This document shows positions 8,163 to 17,065 of a stretch of DNA of 64,000 nt, one piece after another. A program made the position numbers and the translations under genes. This DNA is from Nocardia salmonicida NBRC 13393 (GTDB lineage: Bacteria; Actinomycetota; Actinomycetes; Mycobacteriales; Mycobacteriaceae), in assembly GCF_001613085.1 (NCBI RefSeq), contig NZ_BDBR01000009.1, positions 248,001 to 312,000 of the forward strand. The letters are read 5' to 3'. Under the pieces are notes generated by a model, which saw nothing but the letters and a program-made list of their open reading frames with translations, ran no database searches and was not told the DNA's origin. The stretch's first letter is position 1, and every line of letters starts with the position of its first letter.

Positions 8163-9581
8163 GTGAGTACTGCGGACGTACTGCCGATGGCACAGACAGT
8201 AGCTGCGCCGAAGGCGTCCGGTGACAGCGCTGGATCTGTGGTGCTCGGCGCCGGCGTGGCGGTGGTGGCGATCGCCGCCGTGACCGCGGTGTTCGCGCCG
8301 CAGGCCGTCGGTATCCCGGTGCTCACCGCCGCTGTCGCCGCGGCACTGATCGGCTGCCCTGCGGTGTGGTTCGCGCTGCGTCAGCGCGCGCAGGCGCGCG
8401 CGAGTCTGGCCGCCGCCCAGCGGGCCGAACAGCAACTGGCTGCCACCGTGGCCGAGGCGAGCGCACGGCTGACCCAGGCCGACGAGCACACCGCCGCCTA
8501 CGCCTGGGAAGCCCAGGAGAATTCGCGGCGGGGCGCGGCGGCACTGGCCGCGTTCGCCGGCGCCGCGGGCCGTATCCAGGCGATGACCACCTCGATGCTG
8601 GCCGAGCTGCGGGAGATGGAACACCGCCACGCCGACCCCCGGGTGCTCACCGACCTGCTCCACATCGACCACCGCACCGCCCAGGCGGGGCGCCTCGCCG
8701 ACAGCATCGCGGTGCTGTCGGGTGCGCGCACCGGCCGTCGCTGGGCGAAACCCATTGCGATGGAATCGATTCTGCGCGGCGCGATGGGTCGGGTCGCCGG
8801 GTATCAGCGCGTGCGGCTGCGGGCGATCGCCGAGGTCGGTGTCGCCGGGCATGCCGCCGAAGGCGTGATGCACACGCTCGCCGAACTCCTCGACAATGCC
8901 TGCAACTTCTCGCCGCCCACCACCGAGGTGCACGTCTATGCCGCGGAAGTGCCCGCGGGCGTGGTGATCACGATCGAGGACAGCGGCCTGATCATGAGCG
9001 ATTCCGCGCTGCGCCGCGCCGAAGCCGCCGTGTCCGGACGCGATCACAAGGGCAAGGGCGCCGACCTGGCCTCGTTGTCGGGGACCAGGCTCGGGCTCGC
9101 CGTGGTCGGGTACCTGGCGCGCAAACACGAACTCACCGTCTCGTATCGGCCGTCGGCGATCGGCGGCACCGCAGTCGTCGTCGTCGTTCCGCGAGAGCTC
9201 ACCGCGCGCGCCGAACGTCGCAGTCGCAATGTGGTGGCCCCGCCGCGCTTCGCCGAGCCGGCCACACTGAGCCAGTTCGACAGCCCGATCCCGCGCAGAA
9301 CCGACACCGGCACCATGGATTTCAGCGAGCCTGTCGGCGAACACGCGCAACCAGAGACCGACGGTGCCCCGGCCTCCTCGCCCATGCTGCCGAAACGTCG
9401 CAGGGGCGACACGCTGGCGCAGGTCCACCCCGAAGGCCTCGCCGCCACGCCCGCCGCCAAGGCGCCACCGGCCGAACCCACCGCCCTCGGTGCCTTCCAG
9501 CGTTCCGCGCCGGGCCGCACCATTGCAAGCCACGATCCGGGCAGCGCCGCTGCGGCTCCCGACCCACTGGAGGACCGATGA
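8163..9581 (+). CDS. Conservon sensor ATPase (CvnA-like)
   Basis: A 472-residue histidine-kinase-like protein. Two hydrophobic segments (about 25-43 and 49-73) anchor it, then a helical dimerisation region, then an HATPase domain (TLAELLDNACNFSPP as N-box, TIEDSGLIMS and GTRLGLAVVGYLARKH). The C-terminal 110 residues are a disordered Pro/Ala-rich tail. It is the first gene of a conservon, the actinobacterial sensor/roadblock/DUF742/GTPase operon. Its TGA overlaps the ATG of the roadblock gene. The 174 bp before it hold no other gene. Confidence 0.85.
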   Translation: MSTADVLPMAQTVAAPKASGDSAGSVVLGAGVAVVAIAAVTAVFAPQAVGIPVLTAAVAAALIGCPAVWFALRQRAQARASLAAAQRAEQQLAATVAEASARLTQADEHTAAYAWEAQENSRRGAAALAAFAGAAGRIQAMTTSMLAELREMEHRHADPRVLTDLLHIDHRTAQAGRLADSIAVLSGARTGRRWAKPIAMESILRGAMGRVAGYQRVRLRAIAEVGVAGHAAEGVMHTLAELLDNACNFSPPTTEVHVYAAEVPAGVVITIEDSGLIMSDSALRRAEAAVSGRDHKGKGADLASLSGTRLGLAVVGYLARKHELTVSYRPSAIGGTAVVVVVPRELTARAERRSRNVVAPPRFAEPATLSQFDSPIPRRTDTGTMDFSEPVGEHAQPETDGAPASSPMLPKRRRGDTLAQVHPEGLAATPAAKAPPAEPTALGAFQRSAPGRTIASHDPGSAAAAPDPLEDR

Positions 9582-9988
9582 CCACCACCGCCCCCGCGAA
9601 CCTCGGCTGGCTGCTCGAGAAGCTGCTCGCCCGCACCCCGCGTGCCAGGCACGCCTTGCTCCTGTCTGGTGACGGGCTGAAGATCTGCCACACACCAGAA
9701 CTCGACGTCGACCGCGCTGATCAGTTGGCTGCCATCGCCGCGGGGTTCCAGAGCCTGTCGCACGGGGCTTCCGTCGAGTTCGGTGACGGGCGTGGCGGAG
9801 TTCGCCAGTCGATGACCGAGTTCTACGGCGGCATCCTGTTCGTGGTCGAAGCGGGGCGCGGCGCGCACCTGGCGGTGGTCGCCGCCGAGGACGCCGATGC
9901 CGGTCTGGTCGGGCACACGATGCACGAGTTGGTCGAACAGCTCGGCGAGCACATGGCGGCCCAGCCCAGACGCGGAGCGATCGATTGA
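9578..9988 (+). CDS. Roadblock/LC7 protein (CvnB-like)
   Basis: A 136-residue roadblock/LC7-domain protein (NLGWLLEKLLARTPRARHALLLSGDGL at the start, GGILFVVEAGRGAHLAVVAAEDADAGLVGHTMHEL later). These act as GTPase-activating or scaffold partners of small GTPases; in conservons the partner is the CvnD GTPase. The ATG lies in an ATGA overlap with the sensor gene and the stop overlaps the DUF742 start, so translation is coupled on both sides. Confidence 0.88.
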   Translation: MTTTAPANLGWLLEKLLARTPRARHALLLSGDGLKICHTPELDVDRADQLAAIAAGFQSLSHGASVEFGDGRGGVRQSMTEFYGGILFVVEAGRGAHLAVVAAEDADAGLVGHTMHELVEQLGEHMAAQPRRGAID

Positions 9989-10329
9989 CCAGGGCCGGTC
10001 GCGACGACGATCCCGACCGCTTCTATACCCTGACCGGCGGCCGAGCTCCCGTCACCGAGGACTTCGACCTGGTCACCCTGGTGGTCAGCGAGTCGGCAGC
10101 CACCCCGGGGATGTCCTCGGAACAGGTCGCGGTCCTCGACATCTGCCGGGCGCCCACCGCGGTGGTGGAGATCGCTGCCGAGCTGCGGCTGCCCGTCGGT
10201 GTCACCACGGTTGTCCTGTCGGACCTGCTGGCCGCGGGCAAGATCACGGTGCGCCCACCGCTGTCCGCGGCGATGTCGCTGGATGCTTCCACCCTCGAGA
10301 AGGTGCTCGTTGGACTTCGCAAGCTCTGA
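9985..10329 (+). CDS. DUF742 protein (CvnC-like)
   Basis: A 114-residue DUF742 protein. The N-terminal DDDPDRFYTLTGGRAPV and the winged-helix-like region VLDICRAPTAVVEIAAELRLPVGVTTVVLSDLLAAGKI are characteristic. In conservons this protein joins the complex with the roadblock protein and the GTPase; its exact action is not known. The start is a TTG in a TTGA overlap with the previous stop, and its 3' end overlaps the GTPase start by 20 nt. Confidence 0.88.
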   Translation: MTRAGRDDDPDRFYTLTGGRAPVTEDFDLVTLVVSESAATPGMSSEQVAVLDICRAPTAVVEIAAELRLPVGVTTVVLSDLLAAGKITVRPPLSAAMSLDASTLEKVLVGLRKL

Positions 10330-10924
10330 GAACGTGCCCGAGCGGGCGAAAGCGCCGCTGCACAGCACGGCAATGCACGGGTTGAAGATCGTGGTCATCG
10401 GCGGATTCGGTGTCGGCAAAACGACGTTGGTGCGCTCGGTGAGCGAGATCCGGCCACTCGACACCGAGGCCACCATGACCGATGTCGGGACGGGCGTCGA
10501 CGACACCACCGGTGTGCCCGGCAAGTCGACCACCACCGTCGCCTTCGACTTCGGCCGTATCACTCTCGACGACGAACACGTGCTCTACCTGTTCGGAGCC
10601 CCTGGGCAGCAACGGTTCTGGTTCCTGTGGGACCGGCTGTTCACGGGCGCGCTCGGCGCGATCGTGCTGGTCGACCAGCGCCGGATCAGTGACTCCTGGT
10701 ACGCGATCGACCGCCTCGAACACCAGGGCACTCCGTTCGTGGTGGCCTGCAACGACTTCGGTGACTCCCATTCGGCGGGCGCGGTGCGGGACGCACTCGA
10801 TCTCGATCCGGCTGTGCCGCTGGTGATGTGTGACGCGCGCTCGCGCGAATCGAGCAAGCAGGTGCTGATCGCACTGGTCGAGCACCTGTATTCCGCTGTC
10901 CCACAGGGAGAAACCGTTTCATGA
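10310..10924 (+). CDS. Conservon Ras-like GTPase (CvnD-like)
   Basis: A 204-residue small GTP-binding protein: GGFGVGKTTLVRSVSEI is the P-loop, LFGAPGQQRFWFLWD is the switch II/G3 region, and VACNDFGDS stands where NKxD is usual. The TTG start at 10310 is chosen because it yields MDFASSE, the usual start of this family; an in-frame GTG at 10334 and ATG at 10373 are alternatives. It overlaps both neighbours in the conservon. Confidence 0.85.
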   Translation: MDFASSENVPERAKAPLHSTAMHGLKIVVIGGFGVGKTTLVRSVSEIRPLDTEATMTDVGTGVDDTTGVPGKSTTTVAFDFGRITLDDEHVLYLFGAPGQQRFWFLWDRLFTGALGAIVLVDQRRISDSWYAIDRLEHQGTPFVVACNDFGDSHSAGAVRDALDLDPAVPLVMCDARSRESSKQVLIALVEHLYSAVPQGETVS

Positions 10925-12174
10925 GCACACCGACCGGCGCGTGCCCGATCACCGGCGCGGTGCCGTTGAGCGGTCCCGAGTTCCACATCGAACCGCACGA
11001 GGTCTATCGGCGGATGCGCCGCGATCACGGTCCCGTCGTGCAGGTCGAGTTGCCCGGCGGGTTCCCGGCGTGGCTGATCATCGGTTACCGCGAACTGCAC
11101 CAGGTGACCAGTGATCCGCTGCTCTTCCCGCGTGACGTGTCGCTGTGGAATCAGTGGGGCCGGGTGCCGGAGGACTGGCCGCTGCTGCCCATGATCGGGC
11201 AACCGATGCCCTCGATCTACTTCACCGCGGGCGCCGAACATCGCAGGCACCTGGCGATGGTGGAACCGGCACTGGACGCGGTCGACCACTTCGAATTGCG
11301 CAGGGCCTGTGAGGAACTCGCCGACCGCCTGGTCGACGGGTTCTGCGGTCGTGGCAGCGCCGACCTGATCGCCGAGTTCGCGGTACCGCTGCCCGCTCTC
11401 GCCCTGGCGCGCATCCTCGGTCTGCCCGACAACGATGCGGCAGACCTCGCCCTGACGATGAAGCAGCTCGCCGACGGTGGCGCCGACGCCCAGTCCGGGC
11501 ACGCCCGCTTCGCCGAACACATGGCGCGGCTGGTCGCGGTGAAGCGGGCTCGTCCCGCTGGGGATCTGGCCTCGATGATGCTGGCAGACCCCGAGCCGTT
11601 CACCGACGAGGAATACATGAACGACCTGATGGCGATCGCTGCCGCGGGTCACCTCACCACCGCGGACTGGCTCGGCAGTTCGATGCGGCTGATGCTCACC
11701 GACGACCGATTCGCGAACGCGCTCGGCGGCGGCAGGCGCAGTGTCGGCGAGGCCATGAACGAGGTGCTCTGGGAAGAGGGGCCCACCTCGATTCTGGCGG
11801 GCCGGTGGGCAGCGCGCGACACCCGTCTCGCCGACAAGACGATTCGGGCGGGTGACCTCCTGCTGCTCGGTCTCGCGGCCGCCAATCTCGATCCGCATGT
11901 GCGCCAATCGTTTACCGAGGGCGGCTCCGTACCCACCGGTAACAGCGCCCATTTCGCGTTCAGCTACGGCGAATACCGCTGCCCTTTCCCGGCGCAGCAG
12001 ATCGCGGAGATCATCGCCAGGACCGGGATCGAGGTGCTGCTCGACCGGCTTCCCGATGTCGATCTCGGGGTGCCCGCCGACCAGCTCACCCGGCGGCCTT
12101 CGGCTTTCCTTCGGGGCATGACCGCACTGCCCGTTCGTTTCACACCAGTTCGACCCGTCGGAGGTTTTTCGTGA
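10921..12174 (+). CDS. Cytochrome P450 lacking the ExxR motif (CYP157-like)
   Basis: A 417-residue soluble bacterial P450. The I-helix AAGHLTT (241-247) and a heme-binding loop FSYGEYRC with Cys354 are present. The K-helix, where nearly all P450s have ExxR, reads E281-V-L-W284, so the arginine is replaced. The Streptomyces CYP157 family is known for exactly this loss and for sitting in conservons next to a CYP154. The gene starts in an ATGA overlap with the GTPase and ends in a GTGA overlap with the next P450. Substrate unknown. Confidence 0.9.
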   Translation: MSTPTGACPITGAVPLSGPEFHIEPHEVYRRMRRDHGPVVQVELPGGFPAWLIIGYRELHQVTSDPLLFPRDVSLWNQWGRVPEDWPLLPMIGQPMPSIYFTAGAEHRRHLAMVEPALDAVDHFELRRACEELADRLVDGFCGRGSADLIAEFAVPLPALALARILGLPDNDAADLALTMKQLADGGADAQSGHARFAEHMARLVAVKRARPAGDLASMMLADPEPFTDEEYMNDLMAIAAAGHLTTADWLGSSMRLMLTDDRFANALGGGRRSVGEAMNEVLWEEGPTSILAGRWAARDTRLADKTIRAGDLLLLGLAAANLDPHVRQSFTEGGSVPTGNSAHFAFSYGEYRCPFPAQQIAEIIARTGIEVLLDRLPDVDLGVPADQLTRRPSAFLRGMTALPVRFTPVRPVGGFS

Positions 12175-13391
12175 GCTCGCCATGCCCTTTCGCCATCGAC
12201 CCCATGGTCGGTGACCTCAACGGGGAAACCGCCCGCCTTCGAGCACTCGGTCCGATCACCCGGATCGACCTGCTCGGTGTGCCCGCCTGGACCGTCACCG
12301 ATCACGCCGTCGCACGTCAGCTGACCACCGACACCCGGCTGGTCAAGGACATCAACGCGTGGTCGCTGTATGCCGACGGCGTGGTGACCACCCAGTGGCC
12401 GCTGATCGGGATGGTCCTCGTCGACCGTTCGATGTTCAGCGTCGACGGCGCCGAGCACCGCCGGTTGCGGCTCAAGACAGCCCAGGCACTGGCCCCGCGG
12501 CGGCTGGAGGAGCTGCGCCCGGTGGTCGAACAGCTGACCGCCGACCTGCTCGACGACCTCGAGGCCGCCGGCGCCGATGGCGCTGCGGTGGACCTCAAGG
12601 AGGTTTTCGCCTATCCGCTGCCGATGCGCGTGGTCGGCGACCTGATGGGCGTCGCGCGCGAAGACCACGCGCAGCTGCTCGAGTGGTACAAGAAGTTCTT
12701 CTCGGTGATGACCCCGCAGGACGAGCGCCTCGAGGTGATGAGCGGCCTCGATGTGTACTTCACCGACCTGGTCCGGCAGAAGATCGCGGACCCGGCCGAT
12801 GATCTGACCTCGGCGTTCGTCACCGCCGACGAGGGCGGCGAGCCGCTCACCGAGGAAGAGGCGATCGGCAACATCAAGGCCCTCGTCGCGGCAGGACACG
12901 AGACCACCGTCAGCCTGATCATCAACACCGTGCGCGCGCTGCTCGCCGAACCCGAGCAGCTGGCGAAAGTCCTTGCCGGGGACGTGGAGTGGAAGCAGGT
13001 CATCGAGGAATCGCTGCGCTGGGACGGCCCGGTCTCGCACCTGCTGATGCGCTTCGCCACCGAGGACATCGTTGTCGGCGACACCGTGATCGCCAAGGGC
13101 GATGGCGTGGTGATGTCCTACCGTGCCGTCGGCCGCGACACCGCGGTGCACGGCGAGACCGCCGACGAGTTCGACGTGACGCGCTCGACCGCCAACCGCC
13201 ACTTGGCCTTCGGCTACGGCCCGCACATCTGCCCCGGCGCCGCGCTGTCGCGTCTGGAAGCCGCGATCGCGCTGCCCGCGCTGTTCGCCCGCTTCCCGAA
13301 GCTGCGCCTTGCCGTGCCCGACAGTGAGATCGGCAACCTGCCGGTGCTCACGCAGAACGATCTGGCCGCGCTGCCGATCATCCTGAGCTGA
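12171..13391 (+). CDS. Cytochrome P450 (CYP154-like)
   Basis: A 406-residue P450 with every canonical motif: AAGHETT in the I-helix (240-246), E280-S-L-R283 in the K-helix and FGYGPHICPG with Cys354. It follows the ExxR-less P450 with a 4-nt overlap (GTG start), so the two are probably made together. This pairing matches the CYP157/CYP154 pair at conservons of Streptomyces. No ferredoxin or reductase gene is nearby, so electrons must come from elsewhere. It ends the operon, followed by a strong hairpin. Confidence 0.9.
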   Translation: MSSPCPFAIDPMVGDLNGETARLRALGPITRIDLLGVPAWTVTDHAVARQLTTDTRLVKDINAWSLYADGVVTTQWPLIGMVLVDRSMFSVDGAEHRRLRLKTAQALAPRRLEELRPVVEQLTADLLDDLEAAGADGAAVDLKEVFAYPLPMRVVGDLMGVAREDHAQLLEWYKKFFSVMTPQDERLEVMSGLDVYFTDLVRQKIADPADDLTSAFVTADEGGEPLTEEEAIGNIKALVAAGHETTVSLIINTVRALLAEPEQLAKVLAGDVEWKQVIEESLRWDGPVSHLLMRFATEDIVVGDTVIAKGDGVVMSYRAVGRDTAVHGETADEFDVTRSTANRHLAFGYGPHICPGAALSRLEAAIALPALFARFPKLRLAVPDSEIGNLPVLTQNDLAALPIILS

Positions 13392-13399
13392 CCGGCGAC

Positions 13400-13436
13400 G
13401 CGTCGCGCCCGGTGGTTCCTACGCCGGGCGCGACGC
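13400..13436. terminator. Hairpin between convergent P450 and acyl-CoA dehydrogenase genes
   Basis: GCGTCGCGCCCGG at 13400-13412 is perfectly complementary to CCGGGCGCGACGC at 13424-13436 (13 bp stem, 11-nt loop). There is no T-tract on either side. Its place between convergent genes suggests a bidirectional terminator. Confidence 0.65.
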
Positions 13437-13446
13437 TATCCGTGCG

Positions 13447-14592
13447 CTACAGACCCAGATCGCGGCCGATCAGTTCCTTCATGATCTCGTTGGAGCCCGC
13501 CCAGATCTTGGTCACCCTGGCGTCCATCCACGCCCGCGCGACCCGGTATTCACGCATGTAGCCGTAGCCGCCGTGCAACTGCACACACGCGTCGAGCACG
13601 TCGTTCTGCACCTGCGCCGACCACCACTTGGCCTTCGCCGCGTCGACCGCGGACAGCTCACCGGCAGCATGGGCGACGATGCCCTGATCGACGAATGCCT
13701 GTGTCACTTCGATTTTGGTGACCAGCTCGGCGAACAGGAACTTGTTGTACTGGAAGCTGCCGATCTGCTGCCCGAATGCCTTGCGCTCCTTGGCATACTG
13801 CAGCGTCTCGTCCAGGATCGCCGAGGCATGGGCGAGGTTGGAGATCGCCGCGCCGATGCGTTCCTGCGGCAGCCGCTCCATCATGGCGATGAAGCCACGG
13901 TCGACCTCGCCGAGCCGGTTGGCGTCGGGGACACGCACATTGTCGAAGAACAGTTCGGCGGTATCGGATTCGGGCTGACCGACCTTGTCGAGCTTGCGCC
14001 CGCGAGTGAAGCCGTCCATCCCGGTCTCGATGACGAACAGCGTGATGCCCTTGGCCTTCTTCTCCGGGCTGGTGCGGGCGGCGACGATCACGAGGTCGGC
14101 GTTGAAACCGTTGGTGATGAACGTCTTCGAGCCGTTGATGATCCAGTCGTCGCCGTCACGCACGGCGGTGGTCTTCAGCGCGGCCAGGTCGGAACCGCCC
14201 GACGGCTCGGTCATGCCGATGGCCGTGATGATCTCGCCGGTGCAGAACTTCGGGAGCCAGCGCCGCTTCTGTTCGTCGTTGGTGAGCTCGACCATGTAGG
14301 GCGCGCACACGTCGTAGTGGATGCCGAACGAGGACGCGATCGCGGCGCTCGCCTTCGACAGTTCCTCGCCGAACACCGCGTTGAAGCGGTAGTCGCCCGC
14401 GTCGCTGCCACCGAACTCCTCGGGCACGCCGAGGCCGAGGTAGCCCAGTTCACCTGCCGCGAGCCAGGTTTCGCGGTCGATCGCCCGTTCTTCGACGAAG
14501 CGTTCGGCATTCGGCGCGATCGAGCGCTTGACGAACTCGGCGACCGACGCGCGGAAGGCGTCGTGGTCCTCGGTAAAGATGGAGCGCTTCAT
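13447..14592 (-). CDS. Acyl-CoA dehydrogenase
   Basis: A 381-residue FAD-dependent acyl-CoA dehydrogenase that would introduce the alpha-beta double bond of an acyl-CoA. Typical family blocks are AIGMTEPSGGSDLAALKTTA, DDWIINGSKTFITNG, QLHGGYGYMREYRVARAWMDARVTKIWAGSNEIM near the C-terminus. The catalytic base cannot be fixed by eye. It is preceded on the same strand, 17 nt away, by a TetR gene, so the two probably form a self-regulated operon. Confidence 0.9.
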   Translation of the reverse strand: MKRSIFTEDHDAFRASVAEFVKRSIAPNAERFVEERAIDRETWLAAGELGYLGLGVPEEFGGSDAGDYRFNAVFGEELSKASAAIASSFGIHYDVCAPYMVELTNDEQKRRWLPKFCTGEIITAIGMTEPSGGSDLAALKTTAVRDGDDWIINGSKTFITNGFNADLVIVAARTSPEKKAKGITLFVIETGMDGFTRGRKLDKVGQPESDTAELFFDNVRVPDANRLGEVDRGFIAMMERLPQERIGAAISNLAHASAILDETLQYAKERKAFGQQIGSFQYNKFLFAELVTKIEVTQAFVDQGIVAHAAGELSAVDAAKAKWWSAQVQNDVLDACVQLHGGYGYMREYRVARAWMDARVTKIWAGSNEIMKELIGRDLGL

Positions 14593-14609
14593 GGTGTCCT
14601 TTCGCTGAC

Positions 14610-15215
14610 TTACTGTTCGGGCCGTTCGCCCAGCAGAACCAAAGACGCCCGGACAACTCTGGCCGCGTCGGGTTCCTCACCGCTGATCACATCGGTGTAG
14701 ATGAAGGTCTCGGTGATCCGCACCAGCAGCAGCGCCAACTCGGGCACCGGCAGCAGCGGATCGAGAGCATCGGCCGAAATCTCTTCGGCGAGTAGTTCTT
14801 CCACGATCGCGACGATGCGATGCTGCACCGTTCCCGCGCGCGTGGTGAGCAGTCGCAGCGACCGTTCGGGTTCGCGCAACAGGAATTGGCGGAAGGCGTG
14901 GGAGGTGTTGGTGGCCTGGGCGAAATCGCCGAGGATGGTCGCGATGCGGTACGCGCCGTGACCCGGAGCCGCGGCGGCCGCGCGACGCAAGGTGGGCTCG
15001 GCGACCGACCAGATGACCTCGGCGAGCAGTTCGTCGCGCCCACCGACCCATCGGAACAGCGTTGCCCGGTTCACCCCGAGCGCGACGGCGAGTTCCTTCA
15101 TCTCCAGTCGGTGCCCGGCCAGGAATACGGCCCTGGCGGCGCGGAACGCGCTCACGGCATCGGGGCGCGCCGCCGCGTCCTGGAGGCGTTTCTCCAGGGC
15201 CGTCTGCTCGATCAC
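14610..15215 (-). CDS. TetR-family regulator (QsdR-like)
   Basis: A 201-residue regulator whose helix-turn-helix reads MKELAVALGVNRATLFRWVGGRDELLAEV. The WVGGRDELL variant and the C-terminal layout resemble QsdR-type TetR proteins of Rhodococcus. The GTG at 15215 is chosen since GGAGGTGAC lies directly before it; a further in-frame GTG at 15230 would put that site inside the gene. It probably controls the acyl-CoA dehydrogenase gene just downstream. Confidence 0.82.
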   Translation of the reverse strand: MIEQTALEKRLQDAAARPDAVSAFRAARAVFLAGHRLEMKELAVALGVNRATLFRWVGGRDELLAEVIWSVAEPTLRRAAAAAPGHGAYRIATILGDFAQATNTSHAFRQFLLREPERSLRLLTTRAGTVQHRIVAIVEELLAEEISADALDPLLPVPELALLLVRITETFIYTDVISGEEPDAARVVRASLVLLGERPEQ

Positions 15216-15304
15216 GTCACCTCCATGCACCGTTTCCTACAGTGTATGAACTGTGCAACGTCTGTCAATATGTTGCACTCCGGGCACAAGAACGGGCACA
15301 AAAA

Positions 15305-15333
15305 AACTCCCCGGTCACCATGACCGAGGAGTT
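15305..15333 (-). terminator. Rho-independent terminator of tRNA-Glu
   Basis: On the minus strand a 13-pair stem with one mismatch (arms 15305-15317 and 15321-15333, 3-nt loop) is followed by a run of T (A-tract at 15301-15306 on the plus strand). It lies 8 nt beyond the 3' end of the tRNA gene. Confidence 0.85.
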
Positions 15334-15340
15334 CTCGTTG

Positions 15341-15413
15341 TAGCCCCGACGGGATTCGAACCCGCGCTACCGCCTTGAGAGGGCGGCGTCCTAGGCCGCT
15401 AGACGACGGGGCC
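15341..15413 (-). tRNA. tRNA-Glu (CTC anticodon)
   Basis: Read on the minus strand, 73 nt fold into a full cloverleaf: acceptor GGCCCCG pairs with CGGGGCT (one G-T), a D arm with CTAGCGGCCTAGGAC, anticodon stem CCGCC/GGCGG around CTCTCAA giving anticodon CTC, and T arm GCGGG-TTCGAAT-CCCGT. CCA is not encoded. A terminator follows directly. Confidence 0.95.
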
Positions 15414-15533
15414 AGAACAACAGCTCACCGGGGTGAGCCGCGCGGAACATACGATAACCGACGACCTGGTGATCGACCAAAACGGGTGGTCGCCCCGGTT
15501 GACCGCCCCTTGGCGGCGGGGCACAGTGGGGCC

Positions 15534-16487
15534 ATGACCAGCAAAGAGCTGCGCGGTGGGGTGGAGATGAGCAATCTCGATCAGCCGCTGTTCGACGGGG
15601 CCGAGGCGACCAAGCGGGATCTGGTCGACTACCTCGAGTTCGTGGGGGAGCGGCTCGTTCGGGTGTTGCGGGGGCGGGTGCTGTCGGTGGTGCGGGTCCG
15701 GCCGGGGCAGCCGCCGTTCATGCAGAAGAATCTGCCGAAATACACCCCGGAATGGGTGCCGCGCGCGACGGTGTGGGCGGAGAGCTCACATCGCGAGGTC
15801 ACCTACGCGCTCGGTGACGACGTGCGCACGCTGCTGTGGTTCGGCAACCAGCGCGCGGTGGAGTACCACCCGCTGCTGTTGCCGGTCGACCACAGCGCGG
15901 GGCCGACGCACCTGGTGCTCGATCTGGATCCCTCACCGGGGCAGACGTTTCGCGATGCGGCGGCGGGCGCGCAGCTGATCCGGGCCGCGCTGGAAGCCGA
16001 CGGGCTCGCCGGTGCGGTGAAGACCAGCGGCGCCAAGGGATTACACGTCTACGTGCCGATCGAGCCCGGCGTCGCGATCGAGGACGCCGCCGCGGCGACC
16101 CGGGCCGTCGCGGCCAGAGCCGAGCGCATCGATCCCACCGTCGGAACCACCGCGTTCATTCGCGAGGACCGAGCGGGAAAGGTTTTCCTCGACTCCACCC
16201 GAGCGGGCGGCGCGACGGTGATCGCGGCATACAGCCCGCGGATCCGACCGGGAGTCCCGGTGTCTTTTCCCTTGCGCTGGAACGACATCGAGTCGGTGAC
16301 CCCCGCCGACTTCACCCTGCGCACCGCCCCGGATCTGCTCGGTGATACCGACCCGTGGGCCACGGAAATGCCCGCACCGCAAGCACTCCCGGCTGACCTG
16401 ATCGCCGAAGGCCACACCATCCCGATCGCCCGGGTCCAGGCCATGCACGAGGGCAAACGCCGGGCCCGCGCCCGCCGCGCCGAATGA
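15534..16487 (+). CDS. Stand-alone LigD-type primase/polymerase domain protein
   Basis: A 317-residue archaeo-eukaryotic primase-type polymerase like the POL domain of LigD, which fills gaps and adds ribonucleotides in non-homologous end joining. Catalytic motifs seen are D130-L-D132 (VLDLDPSPGQ), S165-GAKG-H171 (KTSGAKGLHVYVP) and the later VFLDSTRA with a third acidic residue. There is no ligase or phosphoesterase domain, and no ku or ligase gene is next to it. The ATG at 15534 is preferred; an in-frame ATG lies ten codons on. Confidence 0.88.
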   Translation: MTSKELRGGVEMSNLDQPLFDGAEATKRDLVDYLEFVGERLVRVLRGRVLSVVRVRPGQPPFMQKNLPKYTPEWVPRATVWAESSHREVTYALGDDVRTLLWFGNQRAVEYHPLLLPVDHSAGPTHLVLDLDPSPGQTFRDAAAGAQLIRAALEADGLAGAVKTSGAKGLHVYVPIEPGVAIEDAAAATRAVAARAERIDPTVGTTAFIREDRAGKVFLDSTRAGGATVIAAYSPRIRPGVPVSFPLRWNDIESVTPADFTLRTAPDLLGDTDPWATEMPAPQALPADLIAEGHTIPIARVQAMHEGKRRARARRAE

Positions 16488-16504
16488 GCACTGCCAGAGG
16501 TTGA

Positions 16505-17065
16505 TCAGCCGCCCAGCGACGCGACGCCCGCCTGGGCGAACTTCTCGTCGAGGTCGCCGCTCGGAGCGCCTGCCACGCCGATGCCCGCGATCGGGGCGTT
16601 GTTCGCCTTCACCGGGGCGCCGCCACCGAGGAAGAGGGTGCCGTCGATGTCGGCCAGGTGCGGGGCCGACTCGAGGCGCTTGGCCAGTTCGGTGGTGGGG
16701 GCGTTCCAGGAGACGGCGGTGAAGGCCTTCTGCTGGGCGGCGTCGTAGGACTGCGGGCCCGCGCCGTCGCCGCGCAGGGTGACGATGACATTGCCGTTGC
16801 GATCGACCACGGCGACGCTCACGCGCTGGTTCTCCCTGGCGGCGGCGTCGAGGGCGGTCTGCGCGGCTTTGGTGGCGGCGGCGATCGACAGGTGGGTGGA
16901 TTGGGCCAGGTTGGCATCGGCGGCGTCGACGACTACCGGGGTACGGGCCGCCGGGTCCTGATCCTGCGCCTGGACGGTCACGACGCCGACCACACCGGCG
17001 GCGACGACACCGGCGGTGGCGCCGGCGATGATGAGGCGATTGCGGGTGGTGGACTTGGCGGTCAT
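16505..17065 (-). CDS. Secreted GlcG/HbpS-like heme-binding family protein
   Basis: A 186-residue exported protein. A signal or anchor segment spans about 10-31 (LIIAGATAGVVAAGVVGVVTV). The rest fits the GlcG/HbpS fold: LSIAAATKAAQTALDAAARENQRVSVAVVDRNGNVIVTLRGDGAGPQS, then KAFTAVSWN and GGGAPVKANNAPIAGIGVAGAPSGDLDE. In Streptomyces HbpS binds heme and modulates a two-component system; a divergent two-component pair does start at 17373, which makes a similar link possible but unproven. GGAG precedes the ATG. Confidence 0.8.
   Translation of the reverse strand: MTAKSTTRNRLIIAGATAGVVAAGVVGVVTVQAQDQDPAARTPVVVDAADANLAQSTHLSIAAATKAAQTALDAAARENQRVSVAVVDRNGNVIVTLRGDGAGPQSYDAAQQKAFTAVSWNAPTTELAKRLESAPHLADIDGTLFLGGGAPVKANNAPIAGIGVAGAPSGDLDEKFAQAGVASLGG

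Noticed and set aside
6789..9695. Very long open frame on the minus strand across the SGNH hydrolase and conservon genes
   Set aside because: It is antisense to well-supported genes, has Arg/His/Gly-rich composition and no family motif. It is a product of high GC at third codon positions.
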